Origin: Prevotella sp.
Lineage (GTDB): Bacteria; Bacteroidota; Bacteroidia; Bacteroidales; Muribaculaceae
Assembly (NCBI GenBank): GCA_023666665.1
Contig: JAMPBN010000003.1
Span: 1-64,000, forward strand
Direction of reading: 5' to 3'
DNA length: 64,000 nucleotides
The notes under the pieces are model-generated. The model did no database searches, was not told the DNA's origin, and saw only the letters and a program-made list of their open reading frames with translations. Below, piece after piece: positions 43,676-52,427 of the stretch. How positions within the stretch are numbered: the stretch's first letter is position 1; each line of letters opens with the position of its first letter. The position numbers and the translations under genes were made by a program.

Positions 43676-44477
43676 ATGAATACTGTTAAATACACTAAAG
43701 GTCTCAGTATTAGGCTCGTTTGTTATAGCGCCCTGATTTTCGGTGTGTTAGCAATAGGGGGGGGGGAGGGTATTGTAAGTCTCAACAACAAGATGCAGAT
43801 TCTGCAATAGCCGAGTATCGGTTGAATTTTAAATTTGACCGTGATTGCGTAATTGTAAACCCCGAACTCGATACTTTTTGCCTGGCGCTTGACTCTATGT
43901 ATCAAGCCGGTGACGTTGTTGATGTAACCGTTACCGGAACGGCGTCGCCCGAGGGTAGTGAACGATATAATATCGGTTTGTCGCAACGTCGTGCAAATGC
44001 GTTGGTACGCTATTTGGCGGCACACACGTCGCTGCCCGATACTCTGTTCTCGGTTATTGCCGGAGGTGAGGATTGGGAGGCTTTGAGCGCCTCGCTTCCG
44101 GAATATTTGTCGGAAAATAAGGTGGTTCAAACCATAGCCGTAATCAATAAATATGATTCGTACGACGTGCGATTGCCGTTGCCCGATTTGCCAATCGCCC
44201 GGAAATGTCCGTATCATGTCCCGTGATTGAGGTTGAAGAAGCTGAAATCATAAGCCCTGATGTAGAACCTCAGGTAGAAGATAGCATTTATTGCATCGAA
44301 GTTTGCGACACCGTAGCTGCCCCAACCGTTAAACTTCGCATTTGGCCGGGATTGTCGCTCCACTATTCGGCTCGGTGGGCCGGGTCCAGGACCTACTCTT
44401 ACGTTAATGCCGATAAATCGGCAACACCGGTAAACTTCAAGTGCTCGCGAAATGATGGGAATTTTCGGCAAAAATAG
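43676..44477 (+). pseudogene. OmpA-like surface protein gene with a 10-G tract, out of frame
   Basis: ATG 43676 opens a signal-like peptide (LVCYSALIFGVLAIGGG) and runs into a 10-G tract; as written it stops at 43810. With 11 or 8 G, the frame continues without stops into YCKSQQQDADSAIAEYRL and an OmpA/DUF3868-like region, VTGTASPEGSERYNIGLSQ and AGGEDWEAL, to 44226. A further +1 shift near 44200 would be needed to read on (VIEVEEAEIISPD) to 44477. The first break could be phase variation; the second suggests decay or a base error. Related proteins are longer, so the gene is also truncated. Confidence 0.6.
43757..43766 (+). repeat. homopolymer tract of ten G
   Basis: Ten consecutive G inside the start of the OmpA-like gene, just after its signal-like segment. 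Tracts of this length are classic sites of slipped-strand mispairing. Adding one G or losing two restores the downstream frame. Confidence 0.85.
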
Positions 44478-44511
44478 CAAAAATGCTCTGTCGGGACAAC
44501 ACTCTTGGCGA

Positions 44512-44537
44512 AAAATGCTCTCCGGAGAGAGCATTTT
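44512..44537. terminator. bidirectional terminator
   Basis: AAAATGCTCTC (44512-44522) and GAGAGCATTTT (44527-44537) form an 11-bp stem with a 4-base loop, with A and T runs built into the ends. It lies between the convergent OmpA-like remnant and the PCMD gene. Part of the left arm (AAAATGCTCT) also occurs about 30 bases upstream. Confidence 0.75.
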
Positions 44538-44548
44538 GGCGGTTTTCG

Positions 44549-45505
44549 TCAGAATTCGAGGCCGATGTTGTCGACCCAAAGCTCCATTCCGAGCTGACCC
44601 TCATAGGCCACGCCGGAGCCGGCCGAGCACATTACTATCATATGCGTGGGAGTGGCGTCGGCGCTGTCCCAGCCCTCCTCTTGTATGGGAACCATTTTCC
44701 CCTTGGAGTTCTTGGCATAGTATGCGCGGTCGGCGGTGAGCAGTCCCATATATGAGCGGTATCCGGGTTGCGTTGATGCATCGCCGTAAGTTATGGGCAT
44801 ACGGTAGCCGGTTTTCCAGCCGGTGTTGCCCACGAAGCGCTTGCGGGCGGTACCCACGCGCTTGGCGTGGATATTGCCGTCTTCGTCTTCCCAGCGGCGC
44901 TGCAGGTAGATAAACACGTCGGCCGAGTCAACTCCCTTTTTGGTCTTTTTGGTGCCGGTGGTTGCGCGGGTAATGATTCCTGTGCCGGGGTCAACCACCT
45001 TATAGTCGAACACTAATGCCTTGGGGCGCTTGGTGTAGGGAATTCCCATATCCATTTTGGAATAGGGGTCAGAGGTGTTGGTTATGGGTTCGTGCATCTG
45101 GCCGAGGAATATGGAGCCGGACACGAGTACCTCGATGTTCATAAGGCCCAGCACCTTGCATTGCTCCAGGCGGGTAGTGAGGCGGGCGCATTGTCCTTGG
45201 CCGGGATGGTCAGCGGGAAACACGGCGTTGGATGTTTTCACCACGCCCATAACCTTGGCATAGACGTTTGATGAACTCCAGGGCGAGCCGCCCTGGTTGA
45301 CGTAGACTTTTGCGCCGTCGATGGTCTGAGTGGGGCCGATGGCGTAGACGGTTTTTTCTTTGCCTCCGATGATTCCCGATTCTTTGATATTGCGGGTCAC
45401 CCAGCAGTTCATATCGCCGAACGGAATCTTTTCAATCTTAGCTTGAGCTGAGAAAGTGATAAGAGCTAAAAGAGAAGAGAGAAGAGAGATGCTTAATTTA
45501 TTCAT
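44549..45505 (-). CDS. PCMD-domain exported protein
   Basis: 318 residues. A signal peptide (MNKLSISLLSSLLALITFSAQA) precedes a single domain beginning IPFGDMNCWVTRNIKESG and ending TEY-free WVDNIGLEF, the pattern of the putative carbohydrate metabolism domain (PCMD). Related proteins are beta-sandwich, often outer-membrane or secreted and linked to glycan binding. No lipobox. It stands alone between a terminator and a heptamer array; substrate unknown. Confidence 0.8.
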   Translation of the reverse strand: MNKLSISLLSSLLALITFSAQAKIEKIPFGDMNCWVTRNIKESGIIGGKEKTVYAIGPTQTIDGAKVYVNQGGSPWSSSNVYAKVMGVVKTSNAVFPADHPGQGQCARLTTRLEQCKVLGLMNIEVLVSGSIFLGQMHEPITNTSDPYSKMDMGIPYTKRPKALVFDYKVVDPGTGIITRATTGTKKTKKGVDSADVFIYLQRRWEDEDGNIHAKRVGTARKRFVGNTGWKTGYRMPITYGDASTQPGYRSYMGLLTADRAYYAKNSKGKMVPIQEEGWDSADATPTHMIVMCSAGSGVAYEGQLGMELWVDNIGLEF

Positions 45506-45522
45506 AGTTTCTAATATCTAAA

Positions 45523-45550
45523 GTCTAACGCCTAACACCCAACGCCTAAC
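45523..45550. repeat. four heptamers at the end of the glycosyltransferase gene
   Basis: GTCTAAC, GCCTAAC, ACCCAAC and GCCTAAC, an exact 7-bp period, lying between the PCMD gene and the glycosyltransferase gene and overlapping the latter's stop codon (45546-45548). Confidence 0.75.
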
Positions 45551-46754
45551 ACCACGTATAATAATCCTTGCGGTTGAGCTGGCTGCGCAGCCGGTGCAGG
45601 CAGTTGGTGAGCGGGCGGCGCAGCATCATCGGGAAGACCCCGAGGGCAGCCGGTCGGCAGCGCAGCGCCTTGAGGGTTTTGCGCCAGGTTGCGGATATTA
45701 TGAGTATTGTCAGAATAAGGAGCAGAGAGCATATGCCCGGTATTACCCAGTCGTGGAGATAGACACCAAGGGCAATGGAGAGCGCCGAGGCAACGAGCAG
45801 CATCCACGCCATAGCGCTGGAGACGCCGAAAAACAGCGCCGAGCCGCCGCCAAGGTTGCGGGCGGTAAACATCCGCGCCGAGCGCCCTTCGGTCATTTCG
45901 CGACGCGAGGAGGGATAGGAATAGCGCACGGCGGCCTGCGCGGCACACACGGTTGCCGAGTTGCCCTTGCGGGCCATTTTGCTGACAAAGAGGTCATCGT
46001 CGCCGCCCCGCAGGTTGAGAGCGCCCTCAAAGCCGCCGACCTCAAAGAAACGGTCGCGGCGGAATGCGAGATTTGCGCGATGTCCGCGCCAGGGCTTGCC
46101 GCGCAGGGCGGCAGATAGCCACACGGCGGCATCGTGGCCGTGGGTAAACGAGCGGTAGCGCCGGCCAAAGCCTGAGTCAAACTTGGTGGCCGGCAGTGCG
46201 GAGCCAATCACCAGGTCTATCTCGGGATTGGAAAATGGCTCCACCATACGCAGCAGCCATTGGGTTGAATAGAGGCGCGACTCCTCGTTGATTTCAACAA
46301 TCACGGGATAGTGTGCGGCCTTGACTCCGAGGGTGAGTGAGAGCTTGCGGTGCGACACGTTGCGCAGCCCCGGAGGGGTAAACGTGATGAAGAGGTTCTG
46401 TCGGCTCTCGCGGTGCTTGAAGCGGGTAACCACGTCTTTAATGTCGTCGTTCTTCCCATTGTTTACCACTATGACTTCCATGTCGGAGGGAAACTCCTGC
46501 TGGAAAACTTTGGTCAGAATATTGTCGAGGGCTTCGGCGTGGTCGCCGGCAAGAATTATTACGCTGACCGGCTGCGGCGCGGGTTTGGGCGAGGGGTTGA
46601 AAGGTATGGCCGTTTGGCGGCGTATGGAGGCTCCTACCGTGGCGATGCGGTGGCGGTAGAAAGTCAGCAGCCACAACGAGGCAACCAGTGCCACGCCGCC
46701 GAGGCTCCATGCTGTTATTTCTAAGGGGGTGAGTATTAAGTTATTTATCAGCAT
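45546..46754 (-). CDS. membrane-bound family 2 glycosyltransferase
   Basis: 402 residues. One N-terminal membrane segment, then a GT-A domain: VSVIILAGDHAEALDNIL, VIVVNNGKND, an EINEES metal-binding-like acidic position in place of DxD, and GGDDDLFVSKMA followed by a basic RRE acceptor-side motif. Two C-terminal membrane segments (about 300-350) anchor it, so the active site faces the cytoplasm. It likely adds a sugar to a lipid-linked or surface glycan. It overlaps lgt by 14 bases. Its acceptor and sugar are unknown. Confidence 0.85.
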   Translation of the reverse strand: MLINNLILTPLEITAWSLGGVALVASLWLLTFYRHRIATVGASIRRQTAIPFNPSPKPAPQPVSVIILAGDHAEALDNILTKVFQQEFPSDMEVIVVNNGKNDDIKDVVTRFKHRESRQNLFITFTPPGLRNVSHRKLSLTLGVKAAHYPVIVEINEESRLYSTQWLLRMVEPFSNPEIDLVIGSALPATKFDSGFGRRYRSFTHGHDAAVWLSAALRGKPWRGHRANLAFRRDRFFEVGGFEGALNLRGGDDDLFVSKMARKGNSATVCAAQAAVRYSYPSSRREMTEGRSARMFTARNLGGGSALFFGVSSAMAWMLLVASALSIALGVYLHDWVIPGICSLLLILTILIISATWRKTLKALRCRPAALGVFPMMLRRPLTNCLHRLRSQLNRKDYYTWC

Positions 46755-47781
46755 CAGGGAATTTGTTAGGGAACGTGAGGTGCTGACGAGGGCGCTTCAA
46801 GGCGTAGACGATGAAGAAGACTCCCATCAGTATAAATGGAACGCTCAACAGCTGCCCCATGTTCAGTATCATAGTGGCTTCGAACGCTTCCTGGGGATTT
46901 TTTACAAACTCAATAAGCAGTCGGGGCAGGAATATGCCGACGAGGAAAACGCCGAAAATCAGTCCCGGGCGCTCCGGGGCGTTTTTCTTCCAATACATCC
47001 ACATCAGTATGAAGAAAAGTACAAGGTAGCAGCCGGCTTCATAGAGCTGGGTTGGGTGGCACGCGGTGTCGGTGGGAGCGTAGAGATGTTGCCACTCGCG
47101 GCTCAGCGGGTATTTGAAGCCCCAGGGCAGCGTGGTTGCCGTGCCGAAGATTTCGGAGTTGAAGAGGTTGCCAAGGCGAATCAGGCATCCCACCAGGGCT
47201 ATGACCACCACGAGGCGGTCAAACGTCCACAGCGGTGAGCGCTTGCTCACTACCTTGGAATATATGAGGATTGCAATGATTATGGCTATGGTGCCGCCAT
47301 GGCTTGCAAGGCCACCCTCCCAAAAGGCGATGATTTTTTCAGGATGCGCGGAGTAATAATCCCACTCATAAAAGAAGCAATGGCCCAGGCGTGCACCCAC
47401 AATGGTTGCCACCGCTACGTAGATCAGCAGCGTTGGGAGCCACTGCTCGGGAGCGCCCTCGTGGCGAAACATATGCCAAAGAATGCGGTAGCCGATAATG
47501 AAGCCGATAAGGAACATCATTCCATACCAGCGCACGGCCACCGGGCCGAACGTCACGCCCTCGGGATTGTTGGCGCGGAGGTAAATCAGCAACACGCCGA
47601 TAAGTCCGGCAAGGATGGTTCCGCTCCAGTCTTTCTCGGCGCGTTTGCGGTCGCGGATGCGGTCAACTAAGCCCCAAACGAGGCAGATTAAAATTCCGAG
47701 GGCAAGGATGCCCGGAGTGAGGTGGACATTATCGACGGCAAAAATTTCCGGGTGTACAGTCCAAGTGATGTAATTAAGCAT
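46741..47781 (-). CDS. lgt: prolipoprotein diacylglyceryl transferase
   Basis: 346 residues with about seven membrane segments. Adds diacylglycerol from phosphatidylglycerol to the lipobox Cys of prolipoproteins, the first step for the many lipoproteins in this window. Signatures: VRWYGMMFLIGF, FWEGGLASHGG with the essential His, and the RLGNLFNSEIFG signature. The -7 box ends 5 bases before the ATG, so the transcript is probably leaderless. Confidence 0.95.
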   Translation of the reverse strand: MLNYITWTVHPEIFAVDNVHLTPGILALGILICLVWGLVDRIRDRKRAEKDWSGTILAGLIGVLLIYLRANNPEGVTFGPVAVRWYGMMFLIGFIIGYRILWHMFRHEGAPEQWLPTLLIYVAVATIVGARLGHCFFYEWDYYSAHPEKIIAFWEGGLASHGGTIAIIIAILIYSKVVSKRSPLWTFDRLVVVIALVGCLIRLGNLFNSEIFGTATTLPWGFKYPLSREWQHLYAPTDTACHPTQLYEAGCYLVLFFILMWMYWKKNAPERPGLIFGVFLVGIFLPRLLIEFVKNPQEAFEATMILNMGQLLSVPFILMGVFFIVYALKRPRQHLTFPNKFPDADK

Positions 47782-47786
47782 GGGTG

Positions 47787-47794
47787 CAAAGGTA
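47787..47794 (-). promoter_or_regulatory. lgt promoter -7 box, adjacent to the start codon
   Basis: CAAAGGTA on the plus strand gives TACCTTTG on the minus strand, 5 bases before the ATG, as at cdaA. Confidence 0.6.
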
Positions 47795-47851
47795 CGGAAT
47801 TTTTTGGAAATGGTTCAAATTTGGTGGAAACCTCCCTTTTGCCAAAATAAA

Positions 47852-47883
47852 TTTGGTGGAAACCCATTAAATCCCTAACTTTG
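47852..47883 (+). promoter_or_regulatory. promoter of the C10-prodomain gene
   Basis: TTTG at 47852-47855, a 20-base spacer and TAACTTTG at 47876-47883: both -33 and -7 boxes match the Bacteroidetes consensus. It lies 30 bases before the ATG at 47914, so this broken gene keeps an excellent promoter. Confidence 0.75.
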
Positions 47884-47913
47884 CGCAAGTTAACAAAACA
47901 CACAATAAAAGTT

Positions 47914-48297
47914 ATGGAAATAAGGAGAATTGTTGGTGCGATTGTTGCGCTTCTGCCATTGATGGCGGCGGCAAATCTCACCCCCGAGCAGGCGCTTGAA
48001 CGCGCCATGGGCTCGCAGCCCCGCCGCGTCGTCGGCACACACTCATCGCCGCAGTTGGTTTATACCGCAGCTTCTACAGCAAATCACTAAGAGGCAAGAT
48101 ATTACATTTTCAGCTCAAAGACCGGCAGCATGGTGGTGTCGGCTTATGAACACGGCGAAGCTCTGTTGGGCTATTCCGACGCGCCCGCCGACTCCTCGGC
48201 AATGCCCCCGGAAATGAAATACTGGCTCGGACCCGAGGCATCAACATTATCAACGGCCAAAGAGTCTATATTCGATAATTGCAACAAGGTTGCGTGA
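47914..48297 (+). pseudogene. stand-alone C10-protease prodomain (Spi-like) gene with an in-frame stop
   Basis: A signal peptide (MEIRRIVGAIVALLPLMAAA) is followed by the C10/streptopain propeptide pattern: LTPEQALERAMG, LVYTA, then after a TAA at 48088-48090 in the same frame YYIFSSKTGSMVVSA, ALLGYSD and MPPEMKYWL. The frame ends at a TGA (48295-48297), giving 127 codons including the internal stop, with no catalytic domain. Streptococcal Spi is a free-standing homologue of this propeptide that inhibits the protease. Only one base change separates this from an intact inhibitor-sized gene. Confidence 0.7.
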
Positions 48298-48307
48298 AAA
48301 TTTTTAG

Positions 48308-48315
48308 TAACTTTG
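48308..48315 (+). promoter_or_regulatory. promoter -7 box for the RelA-like gene
   Basis: TAACTTTG ends 9 bases before ATG 48325, leaving almost no leader. It decides the start: the in-frame TTG at 48313 lies within the box. Confidence 0.65.
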
Positions 48316-48324
48316 CGGTCAGAT

Positions 48325-50541
48325 ATGGAACCTGACTTCTTTACATCCGAGGAATCGCAAGCGTTGGTGCCGCTCTATCGCAGTGTGCGCCGGGCATATG
48401 ATGGAGTGCTGTCGGCTACCGACGCGCAGCGTCTGCGCAGTCGGCTGTCGCTCGGCATCGCCGAGGGTCATTATGGCCGCAACCGCTTTGGCCACAACCT
48501 GTTGATTCACCGCCTGCAAACGGTTAACCTGATGGCCTCGGCGCTGAGTCCCGACCGCTCAATGGCCGTGGCGCTCCTGCTGGCTCCGCTGAACCAAAAA
48601 GGGTTTCTCACCCCACGCAATATTGAAGAAGAATGGGGCGAAGACATTCTCAAGCTGGTAACCGGGCTGAATAAGGTTGACTCGCTCTATGAGCGCACCG
48701 CCTCGGTCGAGGACGAGAATTTCCGCAACCTGTTGCTGACGTTTGCACAAGACATCCGCGTGATTATCACGGTGATAGTGGAGCGTATGCAGCTTATGCG
48801 CGCCATCAACCACCACCCCGACCAGGAGGCCGTTAAGCGCGTGGCCGCCGAGGCCCGCTATCTCTACGCCCCACTGGCTCACCGACTTGGCCTCTATGCC
48901 ATCAAGGGCGAACTCGAAGACCTCAGCCTCAAATACTCCAACCGCGAAGTCTTCACCCGCATTGCCCACGACCTGAACCAGCGCAAGGCCGCCCGCGATG
49001 CCTACATAGCCGACTTTATTGCCCCGGTCAAAGCCAAGCTCGAAGCCGCCGGACTGAAGTTCGACATCAAGGGCCGCACCAAGTCAATATCCTCAATCTG
49101 GAACAAAATCCAGAAGCAACACAACGACCTGGACCATATCTACGACCTCTTTGCCATTCGCGTTATCATCGACACTCCCCCCGAGCGCGAAAAGGCCGAC
49201 TGCTGGCTGGCATATTCCGTGGTCACCGATATGTACCGCCCCAACCCGGCGCGTATGAAAGACTGGATTTCCATACCGAAGACCAATGGCTACGAGAGCC
49301 TGCACATCACCGTGGCCGGCCCTCAGGAGCGCTGGGTTGAGGTGCAGATTCGCACCCGCCGCATGGACCTCATTGCCGAAAAAGGCCTTGCCGCCCATTG
49401 GCGCTACAAGGGCATCAAGGGCGAAAACGGCCTGGACCAGTGGATGAACAACATCCGCGACATCCTCGAAACCGCCGACTCCGGCCCTCTGGAGCTGATG
49501 AAAAACATGAGCATGGACATCTATTCCGACGAGGTGTTCGTGTTCACCCCGCGTGGCGACCTCCATCGCCTGCCCAAGGGGGCCACGGTGCTCGACTTCG
49601 CTTTCAGCATCCACACGAAGCTCGGCTGCCAATGCACCGGCGGACGCATCAACGGCAAGAACCGCAAAATCAACCACCGGCTCCAGAGCGGCGATACCGT
49701 GGAAATTAACACCTCGGCGCAGCAGAACCCCACGGCCGACTGGCTGCAGTTTGTGGTGACCTCAAAGGCACGCACCAAGATTCGCCAGGTGCTCAACGAA
49801 GCACGCAACCGCCACGCCGACATAGGTCGCGAAACCCTTGAACGCCGTGCCAAAAACCGCAAAATTGACCTCGACGAACCCACGCTGATGCGCTTCATCA
49901 AGAAGATGGGCTACAAGACGGTGACCGACTTCTTTGCCGCCCTCGGCGTTGAGGAACTCGATGCCAACCGCGTGTTGGAGCAATATGCCGACTTTGCAAA
50001 GCCTGAGGAGCTCACGCCGACCGAGGTAAACCGCTCGGCCGAAAACTTCGTGATGCAGCAGGAGGAAGAAACCTCCTCAAAGGGCTCGGGCGACGTGCTG
50101 ATTATCGGCTCCTCCAAGCTCAAGGGGATGAACTACAAGCTGGCGCGCTGCTGCAACCCGATTTACGGCGACGACGTGTTCGGCTTCATCAGCTCCGACG
50201 GCGTGGTGAAGATTCACCGCGCGGACTGCCCCAATGCGCAGCATATTCGCGAGCGCTATCCCTACCGCATCATCGAAACGCGCTGGAGCGGCTCGAACGA
50301 CACGGCGTTCCCCGCCACTCTCTCCGTTATGGGCGTTGACGACATCGGCATCGTCACCAACATTTCGTCAATCATCAATAAGGAGCGCGACATTCAGCTG
50401 CGCAACATCGCCATTGATTCCAACGACGGTCTGTTTCGCGGCACGCTGACCGTGGGCGTGAACTCCACCGCCGCGCTCAACGCTCTGATCAAGAAAATAA
50501 AAACCATCAAAGGTGTAAAAAATGTTGAAAGAAGCAAGTAA
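48325..50541 (+). CDS. relA: RelA/SpoT-family (p)ppGpp synthetase with degenerate hydrolase domain
   Basis: 738 residues from ATG 48325. Makes the stringent-response alarmone (p)ppGpp from GTP/GDP and ATP. The synthetase domain (about 215-345) is intact: KGRTKSISSIWNKI, DLFAIRVI, SIPKTNGYESLHITV and EVQIRTRRMDLIAEKGLAAHW. TGS (about 380-445), a cysteine-containing RCCNPIYGDD region and a C-terminal ACT domain follow. In the N-terminal HD domain the hydrolase HD-x-x-ED motif is missing (ALLLAPLNQ at that place), so it is probably synthetase-only. Confidence 0.93.
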   Translation: MEPDFFTSEESQALVPLYRSVRRAYDGVLSATDAQRLRSRLSLGIAEGHYGRNRFGHNLLIHRLQTVNLMASALSPDRSMAVALLLAPLNQKGFLTPRNIEEEWGEDILKLVTGLNKVDSLYERTASVEDENFRNLLLTFAQDIRVIITVIVERMQLMRAINHHPDQEAVKRVAAEARYLYAPLAHRLGLYAIKGELEDLSLKYSNREVFTRIAHDLNQRKAARDAYIADFIAPVKAKLEAAGLKFDIKGRTKSISSIWNKIQKQHNDLDHIYDLFAIRVIIDTPPEREKADCWLAYSVVTDMYRPNPARMKDWISIPKTNGYESLHITVAGPQERWVEVQIRTRRMDLIAEKGLAAHWRYKGIKGENGLDQWMNNIRDILETADSGPLELMKNMSMDIYSDEVFVFTPRGDLHRLPKGATVLDFAFSIHTKLGCQCTGGRINGKNRKINHRLQSGDTVEINTSAQQNPTADWLQFVVTSKARTKIRQVLNEARNRHADIGRETLERRAKNRKIDLDEPTLMRFIKKMGYKTVTDFFAALGVEELDANRVLEQYADFAKPEELTPTEVNRSAENFVMQQEEETSSKGSGDVLIIGSSKLKGMNYKLARCCNPIYGDDVFGFISSDGVVKIHRADCPNAQHIRERYPYRIIETRWSGSNDTAFPATLSVMGVDDIGIVTNISSIINKERDIQLRNIAIDSNDGLFRGTLTVGVNSTAALNALIKKIKTIKGVKNVERSK

Positions 50542-51346
50542 ACTGATGCTCCTGCCCCTGTTAGTGCTGACGGCCTGCGCATCAAATAATGAAGACAAGG
50601 CTGCCGCCGACCAACTCGTGGCCGAGGCATCGGCGGCTTTGAACCGTGGCGACTTTGCCGCCGCAGAGGCGATGCTCGACTCCGTGAGCGCACAATATCC
50701 CAAGCAGATTGAGGCCGGACGTGCCGCTCTGGCTCTGCGCCCCAAAGTTATGGAGCGCAAAACCGAGCAGGAAATTGCCGACCTGCAGACCGTGATGCAA
50801 TATTCCGGAGCATATGTTGACTCCATAAGCCAATATTTCACCGTGGTGCCGCGCAGCGAAGAGGTGTTTGAACCCTACCTGATTCATAAGGATGTTCCCG
50901 CAAACTGGCGCGACAAGAACACCGCCATCAGCCGCCTGAGCAACTCCGGCAGCTTCTACGTAATCAGCTCGCTGCAAGGCAACTCCGCGCACCACACAGC
51001 TCTTCAGCTATCGAAAGACGGCATCAGCGTGACCTCCGGTTCGGTGACTTACGATGCCACCGACCGCCTGATGAGCGAGAGCGTGCGTTTCCCCTCGGAG
51101 GCGGCCGACACCCTCGGCGCGTTTGCCGTGCAGATGGACGGACGCGGACCGGTGATGCTGACCTTTGTGGGCGGCAAAAAGCAACCCACGGCAACCCTCT
51201 CGGCCAAAGAGGTTCACGCTATGGCCGACACCTATCGTATGGGGTTGGCAATGCAGACGCTCAACTCCGGTGCCCGCCGCCTCGAACAACTCAAAGCAAA
51301 ACTTCAACTTGCCCGCGACCAAGCCGCGCGCACCTCTGCCGAATGA
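50522..51346 (+). CDS. hypothetical lipoprotein
   Basis: 274 residues overlapping the RelA-like gene by 20 bases and the efflux adaptor gene by 4. Signal peptide and lipobox VLTACASN (Cys near residue 19), then a helical, alanine-rich region (about 25-95) and a small beta-rich domain. No family recognised. Its position between the stringent-response gene and the efflux operon suggests co-transcription with the pump, but a role in efflux is not shown. Confidence 0.6.
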   Translation: MLKEASKLMLLPLLVLTACASNNEDKAAADQLVAEASAALNRGDFAAAEAMLDSVSAQYPKQIEAGRAALALRPKVMERKTEQEIADLQTVMQYSGAYVDSISQYFTVVPRSEEVFEPYLIHKDVPANWRDKNTAISRLSNSGSFYVISSLQGNSAHHTALQLSKDGISVTSGSVTYDATDRLMSESVRFPSEAADTLGAFAVQMDGRGPVMLTFVGGKKQPTATLSAKEVHAMADTYRMGLAMQTLNSGARRLEQLKAKLQLARDQAARTSAE

Positions 51347-52422
51347 AAAAGCTGCCCCTGATACTTGCCTGTTTAGCTATGACCGCTTGCGGTCATAAAC
51401 ATCACACCGAGGTCGCCGAAGAAGAAGCTCACCACCACGATTCCGACCTCATCGAACTCTCCGACTCCCAGGCAGCTCGTTTCGGCGTGGTTGTCGACAC
51501 AGTGTGCCCCGGCGACTTCTCGACTCTAATCCCCGCATCCGGAATCGTGGAACGCTCGTCGGCCGATGCCGCCACGGCTTCCGCGCCGATCGCCGGCATC
51601 GTGAAGTTCGCCAAGGGGATAAACGTTGGCTCGCGGGTAGCCAAAGGCACCCTGCTGGCCGTGATTGACCCCACGGCAGTGAGCGGAGGCGACGGCAACC
51701 GCGCCGCCAAAGCCGCCATGGATGCCGCCCGCCGCGAAGTTGAACGCCTCACCCCGCTCTATAACGACCGACTCGTCACCGCCGCAGAATATAACGCCGC
51801 CCTGGCCGCTTACGACGAAGCCAAAGCGGCCTACGCCCCCTCGGCCGGCAATGGCCACGTCATCTCGCCCATCTCCGGTCAGATTACCGCGCTGCAGGTA
51901 CAAAACTCCGCATACGTGCAGCCCGGCCAGGCTATTGCCGCAGTGTCGCTCGATGATGCGCTGACGCTCCACGCCGAGGTATCGCCCGAGTTATATGGTA
52001 GCTTGCGCAGCGTCAACGATGCCCGCATCGGCGACTTTACGCTCAGCGAACATAGCGGCAAAATCTCCGGCATCAGCGCCGAAAATGGCTACGCTTGCAT
52101 CTTTTTCACGTTCAATAACGACGGTCAAATCGCCCCCGGAGCCGCCGTGGGCGTGAAACTCCTTGGCGGGGCGCGCCCCAACGTAATATCCCTGCCCTTG
52201 GGCGCGATTTCAGAGCAGCAAGGCGAATACTTTGTGTATCTTCGTCATTCGCCCGGTCATTACGAGAAGCAGCGCGTAACGCTCGGCGAAAACGATGGCC
52301 GCAGAGTGGAAATCACCTCCGGACTCTCCGGCGGCGAAGCCGTAGTCACCGCCGGTGCCACCACAGTGCGCCTGGCCGAAAGCTCCACCTCCATCCCCGA
52401 AGGCCACTCCCATCACCACTAA
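51343..52422 (+). CDS. RND efflux periplasmic adaptor, metal-type (CusB/CzcB-like)
   Basis: 359 residues. Lipobox MTACGHKHH, so an inner-membrane-anchored lipoprotein. Histidine clusters at both ends (HKHHTEV and HHH near residue 27; a GHSHHH C-terminus) suggest metal binding. The membrane-fusion layout is clear: a lipoyl half (ASAPIAGIVKFAKGINVGSRV), a short alpha-hairpin (about 120-165), the second lipoyl half (ISPISGQITAL), then beta-barrel and membrane-proximal domains. It pairs with the CzcA-type pump 5 bases downstream. Confidence 0.9.
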   Translation: MKKLPLILACLAMTACGHKHHTEVAEEEAHHHDSDLIELSDSQAARFGVVVDTVCPGDFSTLIPASGIVERSSADAATASAPIAGIVKFAKGINVGSRVAKGTLLAVIDPTAVSGGDGNRAAKAAMDAARREVERLTPLYNDRLVTAAEYNAALAAYDEAKAAYAPSAGNGHVISPISGQITALQVQNSAYVQPGQAIAAVSLDDALTLHAEVSPELYGSLRSVNDARIGDFTLSEHSGKISGISAENGYACIFFTFNNDGQIAPGAAVGVKLLGGARPNVISLPLGAISEQQGEYFVYLRHSPGHYEKQRVTLGENDGRRVEITSGLSGGEAVVTAGATTVRLAESSTSIPEGHSHHH

Positions 52423-52427
52423 TTATT

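Noticed and set aside
44205-44477. Separate 90-codon gene after the OmpA-like frame
   Set aside because: Its start lies inside the previous frame and its sequence reads as the continuation of the same protein after a +1 shift, so it was merged with the pseudogene.
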